13,358 nt of DNA, from assembly GCA_945907335.1 (NCBI GenBank), contig CAMDSU010000031.1:1-13358 (forward strand), given 5' to 3'. The position numbers and the translations under genes were made by a program. How positions within the stretch are numbered: position 1 is the first letter of the stretch; the number at the start of each line of letters is the position of its first letter. The stretch comes from Bordetella parapertussis (GTDB taxonomy: Bacteria > Pseudomonadota > Gammaproteobacteria > Burkholderiales > Burkholderiaceae_C). Below the pieces are notes generated by a model that worked only from the letters and a program-made list of their open reading frames with translations, was not told the DNA's origin and did not search any database. Shown one piece after another: positions 6,963 through 13,358 of this stretch.

Positions 6963-7271
6963 CTAGCCCTTGCGCATCACAAGAACCAGCCACACCGCGC
7001 TCATTGCGGTTGCCCACCAAATGGAGGGCTCCTCGCTTAATTCGAACCAAATCAACATTTCACCAGCCAACCCGACAAACATCAGGTGCACATACGCAGC
7101 GCCCAACAGGCCAATGAACATGCGGTCACCGCGAGTTGTCACCAAAGGCAGCCAACCCTTGCGCGCCACGGTCGGTGAACGTCGCTCCCAGACCGTCATG
7201 CCGATCAACATCAACACAATGCAAATGAAAAAGACAGCCACCGGCAAGGTCCATACCATCCACTCAAGCAT
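6963..7271 (-). CDS. glpU: Small membrane protein of the glycerol transporter operon (DUF2160 type)
   Basis: This is a 102-residue hydrophobic protein whose molecular role is, to my knowledge, not established; the matching gene in the rhizobial glycerol operon is called glpU. I see three likely membrane segments, at about residues 7-27, 50-70 and 84-100. Between the first two is a conserved-looking cytoplasmic or loop segment, GMTVWERRSPTVARKGWLPLVTTRGDRMFIGLLG. The ATG at 7271 was chosen over an upstream GTG at 7280 because AGGAG lies 8 nt before the ATG but abuts the GTG. It sits 15 bp after glpQ and before glpV, which suggests an accessory subunit of the transporter or an assembly factor. 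That function is inference from position. Confidence 0.85.
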   Translation of the reverse strand: MLEWMVWTLPVAVFFICIVLMLIGMTVWERRSPTVARKGWLPLVTTRGDRMFIGLLGAAYVHLMFVGLAGEMLIWFELSEEPSIWWATAMSAVWLVLVMRKG

Positions 7272-7286
7272 GCGATGCACTCCTGT

Positions 7287-8099
7287 TCATACGCGCCCCA
7301 TGGCAAAACCTTTGGCGATGTAATGCCGCACAAACCAGATCACGATGGCGCCCGGCACGATGGTCAAAACACCGGCAGCCGCCAAGGTGGCCCAGTCCAT
7401 GCCCGATGCGCTCACGGTGCGCGTCATGGTGGCCACAATCGGTTTGGCGTTGACACTGGTGAGGGTGCGCGCCAGCAACAATTCGACCCAGCTGAACATG
7501 AAACAGAAAAAGGCCGTGACACCCACACCTGCTTTGATCAAGGGCAAAAAAACCTTGATGAAAAATGCGGGAAAGCTGTAGCCGTCAATGTAAGCAGTCT
7601 CATCAATTTCTCGGGGAATGCTGCTCATAAAGCCTTCCAAAATCCACACCGCCAGTGGTACGTTGAACAACAAATGCGCCATCGCCACGGCGATATGCGT
7701 GTCCATCAATCCCACGGTGCTGTAGAGCTGAAAAAATGGCAGCAAGAACACTGCAGGGGGTGTCATGCGGTTGGTCAACAACCAAAAAAACACATGCTTG
7801 TCGCCCAAAAATCTGTAGCGAGAAAACGCATAGGCCGCTGGCAAGGCCACCAGCACCGATATCAGTGTATTGATCAATACATAAATCAGGCTGTTGATAT
7901 AGCCCGAATACCACGAAGGGTCGGTGAAGATGGTGAGGTAGTTGTTCCAAGTTGGATCAGCCGGAAAAAGCGCAAAGCTCGAGAGGATTTCTTGGTTGGT
8001 TCTGAAACTCATGTTGACCATCCAATAAATGGGCAACAAGGCAAACATCAGATAGAGCAGCAAAAACACGGTGCGCTTTTTGAAGCGGCGCTCATCCAT
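7287..8099 (-). CDS. glpQ: Glycerol ABC transporter, inner-membrane permease (MalG-like)
   Basis: This is one of two permease subunits forming the membrane channel of the glycerol importer. From the ATG at 8099 it has 270 residues and about six membrane segments, the first at about residues 11-31. The cytoplasmic EAA loop that docks onto the ATPase is visible at about residues 164-187 (REIDETAYIDGYSFPAFFIKVFLPL, with the conserved G at 173). AAGGAG lies 7 nt before the ATG. A start 10 codons earlier lacks such a site and would overlap glpP further. The chosen start overlaps the glpP stop by 8 bp (ATGGATGA), so the two permeases are probably translationally coupled. The name distinguishes it from the unrelated E. 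coli phosphodiesterase GlpQ. Confidence 0.9.
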   Translation of the reverse strand: MDERRFKKRTVFLLLYLMFALLPIYWMVNMSFRTNQEILSSFALFPADPTWNNYLTIFTDPSWYSGYINSLIYVLINTLISVLVALPAAYAFSRYRFLGDKHVFFWLLTNRMTPPAVFLLPFFQLYSTVGLMDTHIAVAMAHLLFNVPLAVWILEGFMSSIPREIDETAYIDGYSFPAFFIKVFLPLIKAGVGVTAFFCFMFSWVELLLARTLTSVNAKPIVATMTRTVSASGMDWATLAAAGVLTIVPGAIVIWFVRHYIAKGFAMGRV

Positions 8100-8973
8100 G
8101 GTTGCTCTCCTTGGCTTGGGTGCCCACACTTTGCATCCAGTTATAAAGAATGAAGCAAAGCAGCAAAATGATCAAAAAGTAAATCAATGAAAACGCCGCC
8201 GCCGGTCCCAAATCAAATTGACCCACAGCTTTTTGCGTCAAATATTGGCTCAAAAATGTGGTGGCATTGCCCGGTCCGCCGCCCGTCAACACAAAGGGCT
8301 CGGTGTATATCATGAAGCTGTCCATGAACCGAAGCAACACGGCGATCACCAACACGCCGCGTAATTTGGGCAATTGAATAAATCTGAAAACGGCCAACTT
8401 TGAAGCGCCGTCAATTTGTGCGGCTTGGTAATAAGCGTCAGGAATACTGCGCAGTCCGGCGTAAGCCAGCAAGCCCACCAGCGGGGTCCAATGCCAAATA
8501 TCCATCACCAACACGGTCAGCCATGCGTCTCGCGCATTGCCGGTGTAGTTGTAATCAACCCCTAAGGCTTGCAAGGAAGCGCCCAACAGCCCGATGTCAG
8601 CGCGCCCGAAAATTTGCCAGATGGTGCCCACCACGTTCCAAGGGATCAACAGCGACAAGGCCACCAGCACCAAGGTCACCGATGCCTGCCACCCTTTGGC
8701 AGGCATGGATAAGGCAAGTGCAATGCCCAACGGGATTTCGATCAACAACACAGACAAAGAAAACACCAACTGCCGCAACAACGCGTCATGCAAGTCTTGG
8801 TCACGCATGACCGCAGCAAACCATTCGGTGCCGACAAACACCCGACGCTCGGGCGAGATGATGTCTTGCACCGAATAATTGACCACCGTCATGAGCGGCA
8901 AAATGGCTGAAAACGCCACGCAAATCACCACCGGCAGAATCAGAAGCCAAGCCTTTTGATTGACTGGTTTCAT
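8092..8973 (-). CDS. glpP: Glycerol ABC transporter, inner-membrane permease (MalF-like)
   Basis: This is the second permease subunit of the glycerol importer. It has 293 residues, with membrane segments at about residues 9-32, 67-90, 98-120, 145-173, 207-230 and 261-282. The EAA loop reads SIPDAYYQAAQIDGASKLAVFRFIQLPKLR at about residues 176-205, close to the consensus EAA-G-I-LP pattern. The motif GGGPGNATTFLSQYL after it is typical of MalF/UgpA-like permeases. The start overlaps the glpT stop by 4 bp (ATGA, 8970-8973), and GAGGAA lies about 8 nt upstream. The gene lies between the ATPases and glpQ in the operon. Confidence 0.9.
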   Translation of the reverse strand: MKPVNQKAWLLILPVVICVAFSAILPLMTVVNYSVQDIISPERRVFVGTEWFAAVMRDQDLHDALLRQLVFSLSVLLIEIPLGIALALSMPAKGWQASVTLVLVALSLLIPWNVVGTIWQIFGRADIGLLGASLQALGVDYNYTGNARDAWLTVLVMDIWHWTPLVGLLAYAGLRSIPDAYYQAAQIDGASKLAVFRFIQLPKLRGVLVIAVLLRFMDSFMIYTEPFVLTGGGPGNATTFLSQYLTQKAVGQFDLGPAAAFSLIYFLIILLLCFILYNWMQSVGTQAKESNHG

Positions 8974-10061
8974 ACGATCAATTCCTCGTTTTCATAAAAG
9001 CAACTGTGTGAGCCAATCACTTGCACATGAACGGTTTGACCCACTTGCCACTGACTGGCGACCGCACCCGCCAGACGAACCCGCACAGTAGCGGCTTCGC
9101 ATTGCGTGGTCAGCAAGCCGCTGGTGCCCAGGTCTTGCCAACGCAGCACCTTTGCCGGCAGACTCCCCGCCACAGGTTGCGCGTGGACCGTGATGTATTC
9201 GGGCCGCACGCCCAGTTTGAGCGAAGACGTGCCCGCCAACTGCTGCGCCAATTCGGGGGGCAATGCCAATTGCGAGGCACCAATGTGCAGTGATTGCGCG
9301 GTGCACACCGCCGGTAAAAAATTCATACCGGGTGAGCCGATGAAATGGCCCACAAACGTGTGTGCAGGTCGCTCGAACAAGGCTTCTGCACTGCCGACCT
9401 GTACCGCGCGCCCGCGGGTCATCACCACCACCTCCTGCGCAAAGGTCAATGCCTCGACCTGGTCATGGGTGACATAAATCAAAGTGTGCTTGAGTTCCTG
9501 ATGCACTTGCTTGAGTTTTCTTCGCAGTTGCCATTTCAAATGCGGATCGATCACTGTCAATGGTTCGTCAAACAAAATGGCCGCCACATCAGGGCGAACC
9601 AAGCCTCGTCCCAAGGAGATTTTTTGTTTGGCATCGGCCGACAAGCCTGCGGCGCGCTGGTTTAATTGCCCATTCAATTCGAGCATTTCAGCGATCTGCC
9701 CGACACGCTGTCGAATCTGTTCGCGCGGCATCTGCCGGTTACGCAAAGGAAAGGCCAGGTTTTCGCCCACGGTCATGGTGTCGTAAATCACCGGGAACTG
9801 AAACACTTGGGCAATATTGCGCTGTTGCGGGGTCAAGGACGTGACGTCTTCCCCGTTGAATGTCAAGTGGCCATGCGAGGGCTGGACCAAGCCGGAGATG
9901 ATGTTGAGCATGGTGGTTTTGCCGCAACCGGACGGGCCCAACAACGCGTACGCGCCGCCCGCCTTGAAAGTCATCTTCAGCGGCAACAAGGCGTAATCCG
10001 CGTCTTGCTGGGGATTCGCATGGTATGAATGCGCCAGGTCCAATTCGATGTGAGCAACCAT
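8970..10061 (-). CDS. glpT: Glycerol ABC transporter ATPase with degenerate signature motif
   Basis: This is one of two distinct ATPase subunits of the glycerol importer, with 363 residues, MalK/UgpC-like. Visible motifs are Walker A GPSGCGKTT (42-50), Q-loop VFQFP (Q88), Walker B ILFDEP (162-167), D-loop VIDP, and switch histidine in VTHD (H199). The ABC signature, normally LSGGQ, reads LSADA (140-144), followed by KQKISLGRGLVR, so this subunit should be poor at completing its partner's ATP site. The C-terminal part, from about residue 245, is a TOBE-type domain. It starts 1 bp after the glpS stop, with a G-rich ribosome binding site. This glpT is an ABC ATPase and is not the E. coli glycerol-3-phosphate antiporter of the same name. 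Confidence 0.9.
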   Translation of the reverse strand: MVAHIELDLAHSYHANPQQDADYALLPLKMTFKAGGAYALLGPSGCGKTTMLNIISGLVQPSHGHLTFNGEDVTSLTPQQRNIAQVFQFPVIYDTMTVGENLAFPLRNRQMPREQIRQRVGQIAEMLELNGQLNQRAAGLSADAKQKISLGRGLVRPDVAAILFDEPLTVIDPHLKWQLRRKLKQVHQELKHTLIYVTHDQVEALTFAQEVVVMTRGRAVQVGSAEALFERPAHTFVGHFIGSPGMNFLPAVCTAQSLHIGASQLALPPELAQQLAGTSSLKLGVRPEYITVHAQPVAGSLPAKVLRWQDLGTSGLLTTQCEAATVRVRLAGAVASQWQVGQTVHVQVIGSHSCFYENEELIV

Positions 10062-10062
10062 G

Positions 10063-11139
10063 TCAGTTCGCCCCCGCCATGTCCAAAGGCAGGCGCATCA
10101 ATTTGCCCTCGTCGTTGAACACATAGGCATCCCGTTCGTTCAGATATACCTGCAATGCAGCACCAATCTCAAAAAAATGTACGCCTGTTTTTTGCATCAC
10201 CAGCTCCATAGAGCCGCAACTCAGATGAACAAATGTGTCTGTGCCAGAGATTTCTGCCAACTGCACCGTGGCCTTGAGTGCCACATCACCAGTGCGCATA
10301 TCGGTGCGCAAAGCACTGGCTCGCAAGCCGATTTGCACATGACCCGCATCGCTGTTGATTTGCGTCAAGGCCAATGCACTGTGGTCGTCCAACTGCCAAC
10401 TGCCTGCCATCGCACGCGCCTGCAACACATTGATGGGCGGGACGCTGAAGGCTCTGGCCACATCCAAGGATTGCGGTCGGCGAAACACTTCCAATGTGGG
10501 CCCGTATTGCAGAACTCGTCCCTCTTTCATCACTGCTGTATACCCACCTAACAACAACGCTTCTGTGGGCTCGGTGGTGGCGTAAACGACAGTACCGCTG
10601 CCCGCCTCGAACAATTGGGTCAAGTCTTCGCGCAGTTCTTCACGCAGTTTGTAATCCAGATTGACCAAGGGCTCGTCAAGGAACATCAGTGGCGCCTGTT
10701 TGGCCAACGCACGCGCCAATGCCACCCGCTGTTGTTGGCCGCCGGACAAAGCCGCTGGTAAACGGTCTAAAAAAGGGTCGATGCGCAAACGTGCAGCCAA
10801 CACCTTGACTTTGGTGGCAATGTCTTTGTCACCGCGCAGTCGCATGGGCGAGGCGATGTTGTCAAACACATTCATGGATGGATAGTTGATGAACTGCTGA
10901 TAGACCATGGCCACATTGCGGTCGCGCACACCCATGCCTGTGACGTCTTTTCCATCCACCCATACCTGCCCAGCAGTGGGCGTATCCAGACCGGCCATCA
11001 AGCGCATCAAGCTGGTTTTGCCAGCTTGGGTGGCGCCCAGGAACACGGTCACCGCGTTTGGCGCCAATGCCAAATCCAAGGGGTATATATGCATTTGCCC
11101 GCCTACCGTCTGGCTGATCTTTTCGAGTTTCAAGGTCAT
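10063..11139 (-). CDS. glpS: Glycerol ABC transporter ATPase lacking the switch histidine
   Basis: This is the first gene of the glycerol operon and the partner ATPase of GlpT, with 358 residues. The signature motif LSGGQQQR (131-138) is canonical, and Walker B LMFLDEP (151-157) keeps the catalytic glutamate. Walker A is unusual but still GxxxxGKT (GATQAGKTS, 35-43). Where most ABC ATPases have T-H-D, this protein has T-T-E (188-190, in YATTEPTEAL), so the switch histidine is missing. A TOBE-like C-terminal domain follows from about residue 235. The defects complement those of GlpT (see findings). The ribosome binding site is weak. The start faces glpR across a 177-bp control region, and transcription is presumably repressed by GlpR. 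Confidence 0.9.
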   Translation of the reverse strand: MTLKLEKISQTVGGQMHIYPLDLALAPNAVTVFLGATQAGKTSLMRLMAGLDTPTAGQVWVDGKDVTGMGVRDRNVAMVYQQFINYPSMNVFDNIASPMRLRGDKDIATKVKVLAARLRIDPFLDRLPAALSGGQQQRVALARALAKQAPLMFLDEPLVNLDYKLREELREDLTQLFEAGSGTVVYATTEPTEALLLGGYTAVMKEGRVLQYGPTLEVFRRPQSLDVARAFSVPPINVLQARAMAGSWQLDDHSALALTQINSDAGHVQIGLRASALRTDMRTGDVALKATVQLAEISGTDTFVHLSCGSMELVMQKTGVHFFEIGAALQVYLNERDAYVFNDEGKLMRLPLDMAGAN

Positions 11140-11179
11140 GACTGGCGGCTGTTTTCCATGTCGATTAGGGCCATTGGTG

Positions 11180-11195
11180 CAGCGTATCGACGCTG
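11180..11195. repeat. Short perfect inverted repeat in the glpS leader region
   Basis: A perfect 6-bp inverted repeat with a 4-nt loop (CAGCGT, loop ATCG, ACGCTG) lies between the operator array and the glpS start, 41 bp before the ATG. It could form a small leader hairpin or be a protein-binding site. A repeat this short can arise by chance. Confidence 0.35.
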
Positions 11196-11210
11196 AGCCT
11201 GATTTTCTTT

Positions 11211-11250
11211 TCTTTTCGCATTTTTGTTCGTATTTGTTTTAATTGATTCG
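11211..11250. promoter_or_regulatory. Probable GlpR operator array between glpS and glpR
   Basis: In the 177-bp divergent region there are tandem, same-orientation half-sites: TCTTTTCGCA (11211-11220), TTTGTTCGTA (11223-11232), TTTGTTTTAA (11233-11242), and a further TTCG at 11247-11250. The second matches the E. coli GlpR half-site WATKYTCGWW at 9 of 10 positions; the first matches at 8 and the third at 7. The TTCG or equivalent cores fall about 10-12 bp apart, so they face the same side of the helix. DeoR-family repressors often use such T-rich CG-containing repeats. I could not identify convincing -35/-10 pairs for either direction. Confidence 0.55.
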
Positions 11251-11316
11251 GTATTTTCCCTAGGTCGGTGCAATCTTCTGATGCATTAAGGTACAGCCAA
11301 CTGCATTCAGAGTCCT

Positions 11317-12117
11317 ATGAACCCGAACCCGCGCCAAACCCAACTGCTTGACCTGGTGCAGGCAAGGGGTTCGGTATCTATTGAGTTTTTGGCAGAGACA
11401 TTTTCTGTCACCTTGCAAACCGTTCGCCGCGATGTACAGCGTCTGGCTGAAGCCGGTTTGTTGTCGCGCTTTCACGGTGGCGTGCGGCTGCCAGGATCCA
11501 CCACAGAAAACATTGCCTACCGGCAGCGCCAAGCCCTGTCAATGGACGGCAAAACGCGCATTGCCAAGGCTATTGCGGCCAGTGTGCCGCATGGTTGTTC
11601 GCTGATCATCAACATTGGCACCACCATGGAGGCAGTGGCGCGGGAATTGCGCCATCACCGGGGCCTGCGGGTGATCACCAACAATTTAAACGTGGCGCAC
11701 ATCATGAGCGACAACCCTGACTGCGAAGTCATCGTCACCGGCGGCATGGTGCGTGGCGTAGACCGCGGTATTGTGGGCGAAGCCACGGTGGATTTCATTC
11801 GCCAATTCAAAGTGGATATCGGCCTGATCGGTATCAGCGGTATTGAAGCGGACGGCACCATGCGCGACTTTGATTACCGAGAAGTCAAGGTTGCCAAAGC
11901 CATCATCGAACACTCCCGCCAAGTGTGGCTGGCGGCAGACATCACCAAATTCAACCGGCCCGCCATGGTCGAGTTGGCCCATTTGTCCTACATCGATCGC
12001 CTGTTCACCGATGCCCCACCACCAGACAGTTTTGTGCATCTGCTGGAGCAGTCGGGGGTGGAATGCACCATCGCCGAAGAATCCACGGGGGCACCTGCCC
12101 TGGCGCTGGTATCTTGA
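11317..12117 (+). CDS. glpR: Glycerol-3-phosphate regulon repressor (DeoR family)
   Basis: GlpR represses glycerol genes and is released by glycerol-3-phosphate in characterised relatives. The protein has 266 residues, against 252 in E. coli. The N-terminal DeoR helix-turn-helix covers about residues 6-57, with the family signature running from RQTQLLDLV through [16 protein letters not shown] to RFHGGVRLP. The effector domain at about 75-235 keeps strong GlpR landmarks: [11 protein letters not shown] (99-109), ITNNLNVA (120-127), [11 protein letters not shown] (151-161), [10 protein letters not shown] (171-180), DFDYREVK (184-191) and FTDAPPP (230-236). The ATG has only a weak AGAG upstream, compatible with low repressor levels. 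It is divergent from glpS and lies 22 bp before glpK, so it probably shares a transcript with the kinase and regulates both directions. Confidence 0.93.
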   Translation: MNPNPRQTQLLDLVQARGSVSIEFLAETFSVTLQTVRRDVQRLAEAGLLSRFHGGVRLPGSTTENIAYRQRQALSMDGKTRIAKAIAASVPHGCSLIINIGTTMEAVARELRHHRGLRVITNNLNVAHIMSDNPDCEVIVTGGMVRGVDRGIVGEATVDFIRQFKVDIGLIGISGIEADGTMRDFDYREVKVAKAIIEHSRQVWLAADITKFNRPAMVELAHLSYIDRLFTDAPPPDSFVHLLEQSGVECTIAEESTGAPALALVS

Positions 12118-12139
12118 ACATTTTTTGAGGCTGAGCGCC

Positions 12140-13358
12140 ATGACCTATTTGTTGGCCCTCGATCAGGGCACCTCGAGTTCACGCAGCATCATGTTTCGCC
12201 CTGACGGCAGCATCCTGGCGTCAGCGCAAGCTGAGTTTCGCCAAATCTACCCGCAACCGGGTTGGGTCGAGCACGACCCCGAGGAAATCTGGCAAAGCCA
12301 ACTGGCCACCGCCCGGCAGGTGTTGTCGCAATCCGGCCTGAGCGCCTCGTCCGTTGCTTCCTTGGGCATCACCAACCAACGCGAAACCACAGTGGTCTGG
12401 CGGCGCGACACCGGCCAGGCGATTTACAACGCCATCGTGTGGCAAGACCGGCGCGCCGAGCCGCAATGCCTGCGCTTGCGCGAGGCAGGCCATGCGCAAC
12501 GGGTGCAACAAAAAACCGGTTTATTGATAGATGCCTATTTTTCTGCCACCAAATTGCAATGGATCTTGGACCATGTGGATGGTGCACGCGGCATGGCCGA
12601 ACGCGGCGAATTGGCGTTTGGCACGGTGGACAGTTGGTTGATGTGGAAATTGAGCGGCGGCGCGGTGCATGCCACCGATGTCAGTAACGCATCGCGCACC
12701 ATGCTGTTCAATATCCACAACAACCGTTGGGACGATGAACTGCTGGCCTTGTTCAATATCCCGCTGTCGTTATTGCCACAGGTGCAAGCATCTGCCAGTG
12801 ACTTTGGCCACACCCAAGCCCAGTGGCTGGGAAATGCCTTGCCTATTGGCGGCGTCGCCGGTGACCAGCAAAGCGCATTGTTCGGCCAAGCCTGTTTCAG
12901 TGCCGGCCAGGCAAAAAATACCTATGGCACCGGTTGCTTCATGCTGATGCACACGGGTGACCGGTGCCAGACCAGCACCAATGGCCTGATCACCACCAGT
13001 GCAGCACAACCCGACCAAGCCACCGCGTATGCACTGGAAGGCAGTGTTTTCATCGGTGGCGCGGTGGTGCAATGGCTGCGTGATGGTTTACGGGCGTTTG
13101 ATAAAAGCGCTGATGTGCAATTGCTCGCCGAGTCCGTGCCAGACACAGGCGGCGTGGTGCTGGTGCCTGCGTTCACTGGTTTGGGTGCGCCCTATTGGCA
13201 AGCTGACGCGCGGGGCGCTATGGTGGGTTTGTCACGCGGCACCACCATGGCGCATATTGCCCGCGCCGCTTTGGAGAGCATTGCTTTTCAAAGCACCGCG
13301 TTGTTGCAAGCCATGAACCGTGACGCCGCCCAGCCCGTGCACGAATTGCGGGTGGACG
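12140..13358 (+). CDS. glpK: Glycerol kinase, 5' part only
   Basis: GlpK phosphorylates cytoplasmic glycerol to glycerol-3-phosphate with ATP, trapping it and making the inducer for GlpR. The window has 406 codons of an expected 500 or so; the end lies off the right edge at a point matching ...LRVDGG in E. coli. Landmarks are [11 protein letters not shown] (5-15), [26 protein letters not shown], the catalytic aspartate in [12 protein letters not shown] (D242, matching E. coli D245), [11 protein letters not shown] and [15 protein letters not shown] ribosome binding site lies 9 nt before the ATG. The loop that binds fructose-1,6-bisphosphate in E. coli (GGKGGTR) is replaced by AQWLGNA, so allosteric inhibition is probably absent. 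It follows glpR by 22 bp on the same strand. Confidence 0.96.
   Translation, partial: MTYLLALDQGTSSSRSIMFRPDGSILASAQAEFRQIYPQPGWVEHDPEEIWQSQLATARQVLSQSGLSASSVASLGITNQRETTVVWRRDTGQAIYNAIVWQDRRAEPQCLRLREAGHAQRVQQKTGLLIDAYFSATKLQWILDHVDGARGMAERGELAFGTVDSWLMWKLSGGAVHATDVSNASRTMLFNIHNNRWDDELLALFNIPLSLLPQVQASASDFGHTQAQWLGNALPIGGVAGDQQSALFGQACFSAGQAKNTYGTGCFMLMHTGDRCQTSTNGLITTSAAQPDQATAYALEGSVFIGGAVVQWLRDGLRAFDKSADVQLLAESVPDTGGVVLVPAFTGLGAPYWQADARGAMVGLSRGTTMAHIARAALESIAFQSTALLQAMNRDAAQPVHELRVD

Noticed and set aside
7275..8153. A 292-codon open frame on the plus strand opposite glpQ
   Set aside because: It is antisense to a well-supported permease gene. The product is rich in His and Gln, as expected from reading hydrophobic codons backwards, and has no recognisable domain.
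1..13358. Mobile elements, CRISPR arrays, tRNA or rRNA genes, phage or defence genes
   Set aside because: The window is densely filled with ribosomal and glycerol genes of consistent character. I saw no transposase, spaced repeats, cloverleaf sequence or defence gene.

Overview
The window looks like chromosomal DNA from a betaproteobacterium, most likely order Burkholderiales and plausibly a Comamonadaceae relative. I infer this from the character of the ribosomal proteins, the moderately GC-rich composition, and the pairing of a split spc ribosomal cluster with an ABC-type glycerol system. The assignment rests on reading the sequence, not on any search.

Bases 1-3257, minus strand, hold the start of the spc ribosomal protein operon. 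In transcription order it is rplN, rplX, rplE, rpsN, rpsH, rplF, rplR and rpsE, with rpsE cut by the left edge. Spacing is tight (2-20 bp). rpsQ, the gene usually upstream of rplN, is absent. Bases 3258-3488 instead hold an apparent strong promoter (extended -10, AT-rich upstream element, GC-rich discriminator) and a leader of about 140 nt that can form a hairpin.

Bases 3489-11139, minus strand, hold one long operon for glycerol uptake and oxidation. In transcription order it is glpS and glpT (two different ABC ATPases), glpP and glpQ (permeases), glpU (small membrane protein, DUF2160 type), glpV (periplasmic binding protein) and glpD (aerobic glycerol-3-phosphate dehydrogenase). Junctions from glpS to glpU are overlapping or close. 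glpV and glpD each have a longer spacer, and the glpV-glpD spacer is full of inverted repeats.

Bases 11140-11316 are a divergent control region with an array of TTCG-containing half-sites that fits a GlpR operator. To its right, on the plus strand, are glpR (DeoR-family repressor) and glpK (glycerol kinase, cut by the right edge).

Together the glp genes form a complete route: GlpV binds glycerol in the periplasm, GlpPQ-GlpST import it, GlpK phosphorylates it, GlpD oxidises glycerol-3-phosphate to dihydroxyacetone phosphate, and GlpR controls the set. No glpF channel is present. This is a known type of system (glpSTPQUV of rhizobia), so I do not claim a new one. The points most worth a second look are the complementary defects in the two ATPases, the mutually exclusive hairpins before glpD, the operator array, and the placement of the glycerol operon directly upstream of, and codirectional with, the spc operon. 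I saw no mobile element, CRISPR array, tRNA or rRNA gene.
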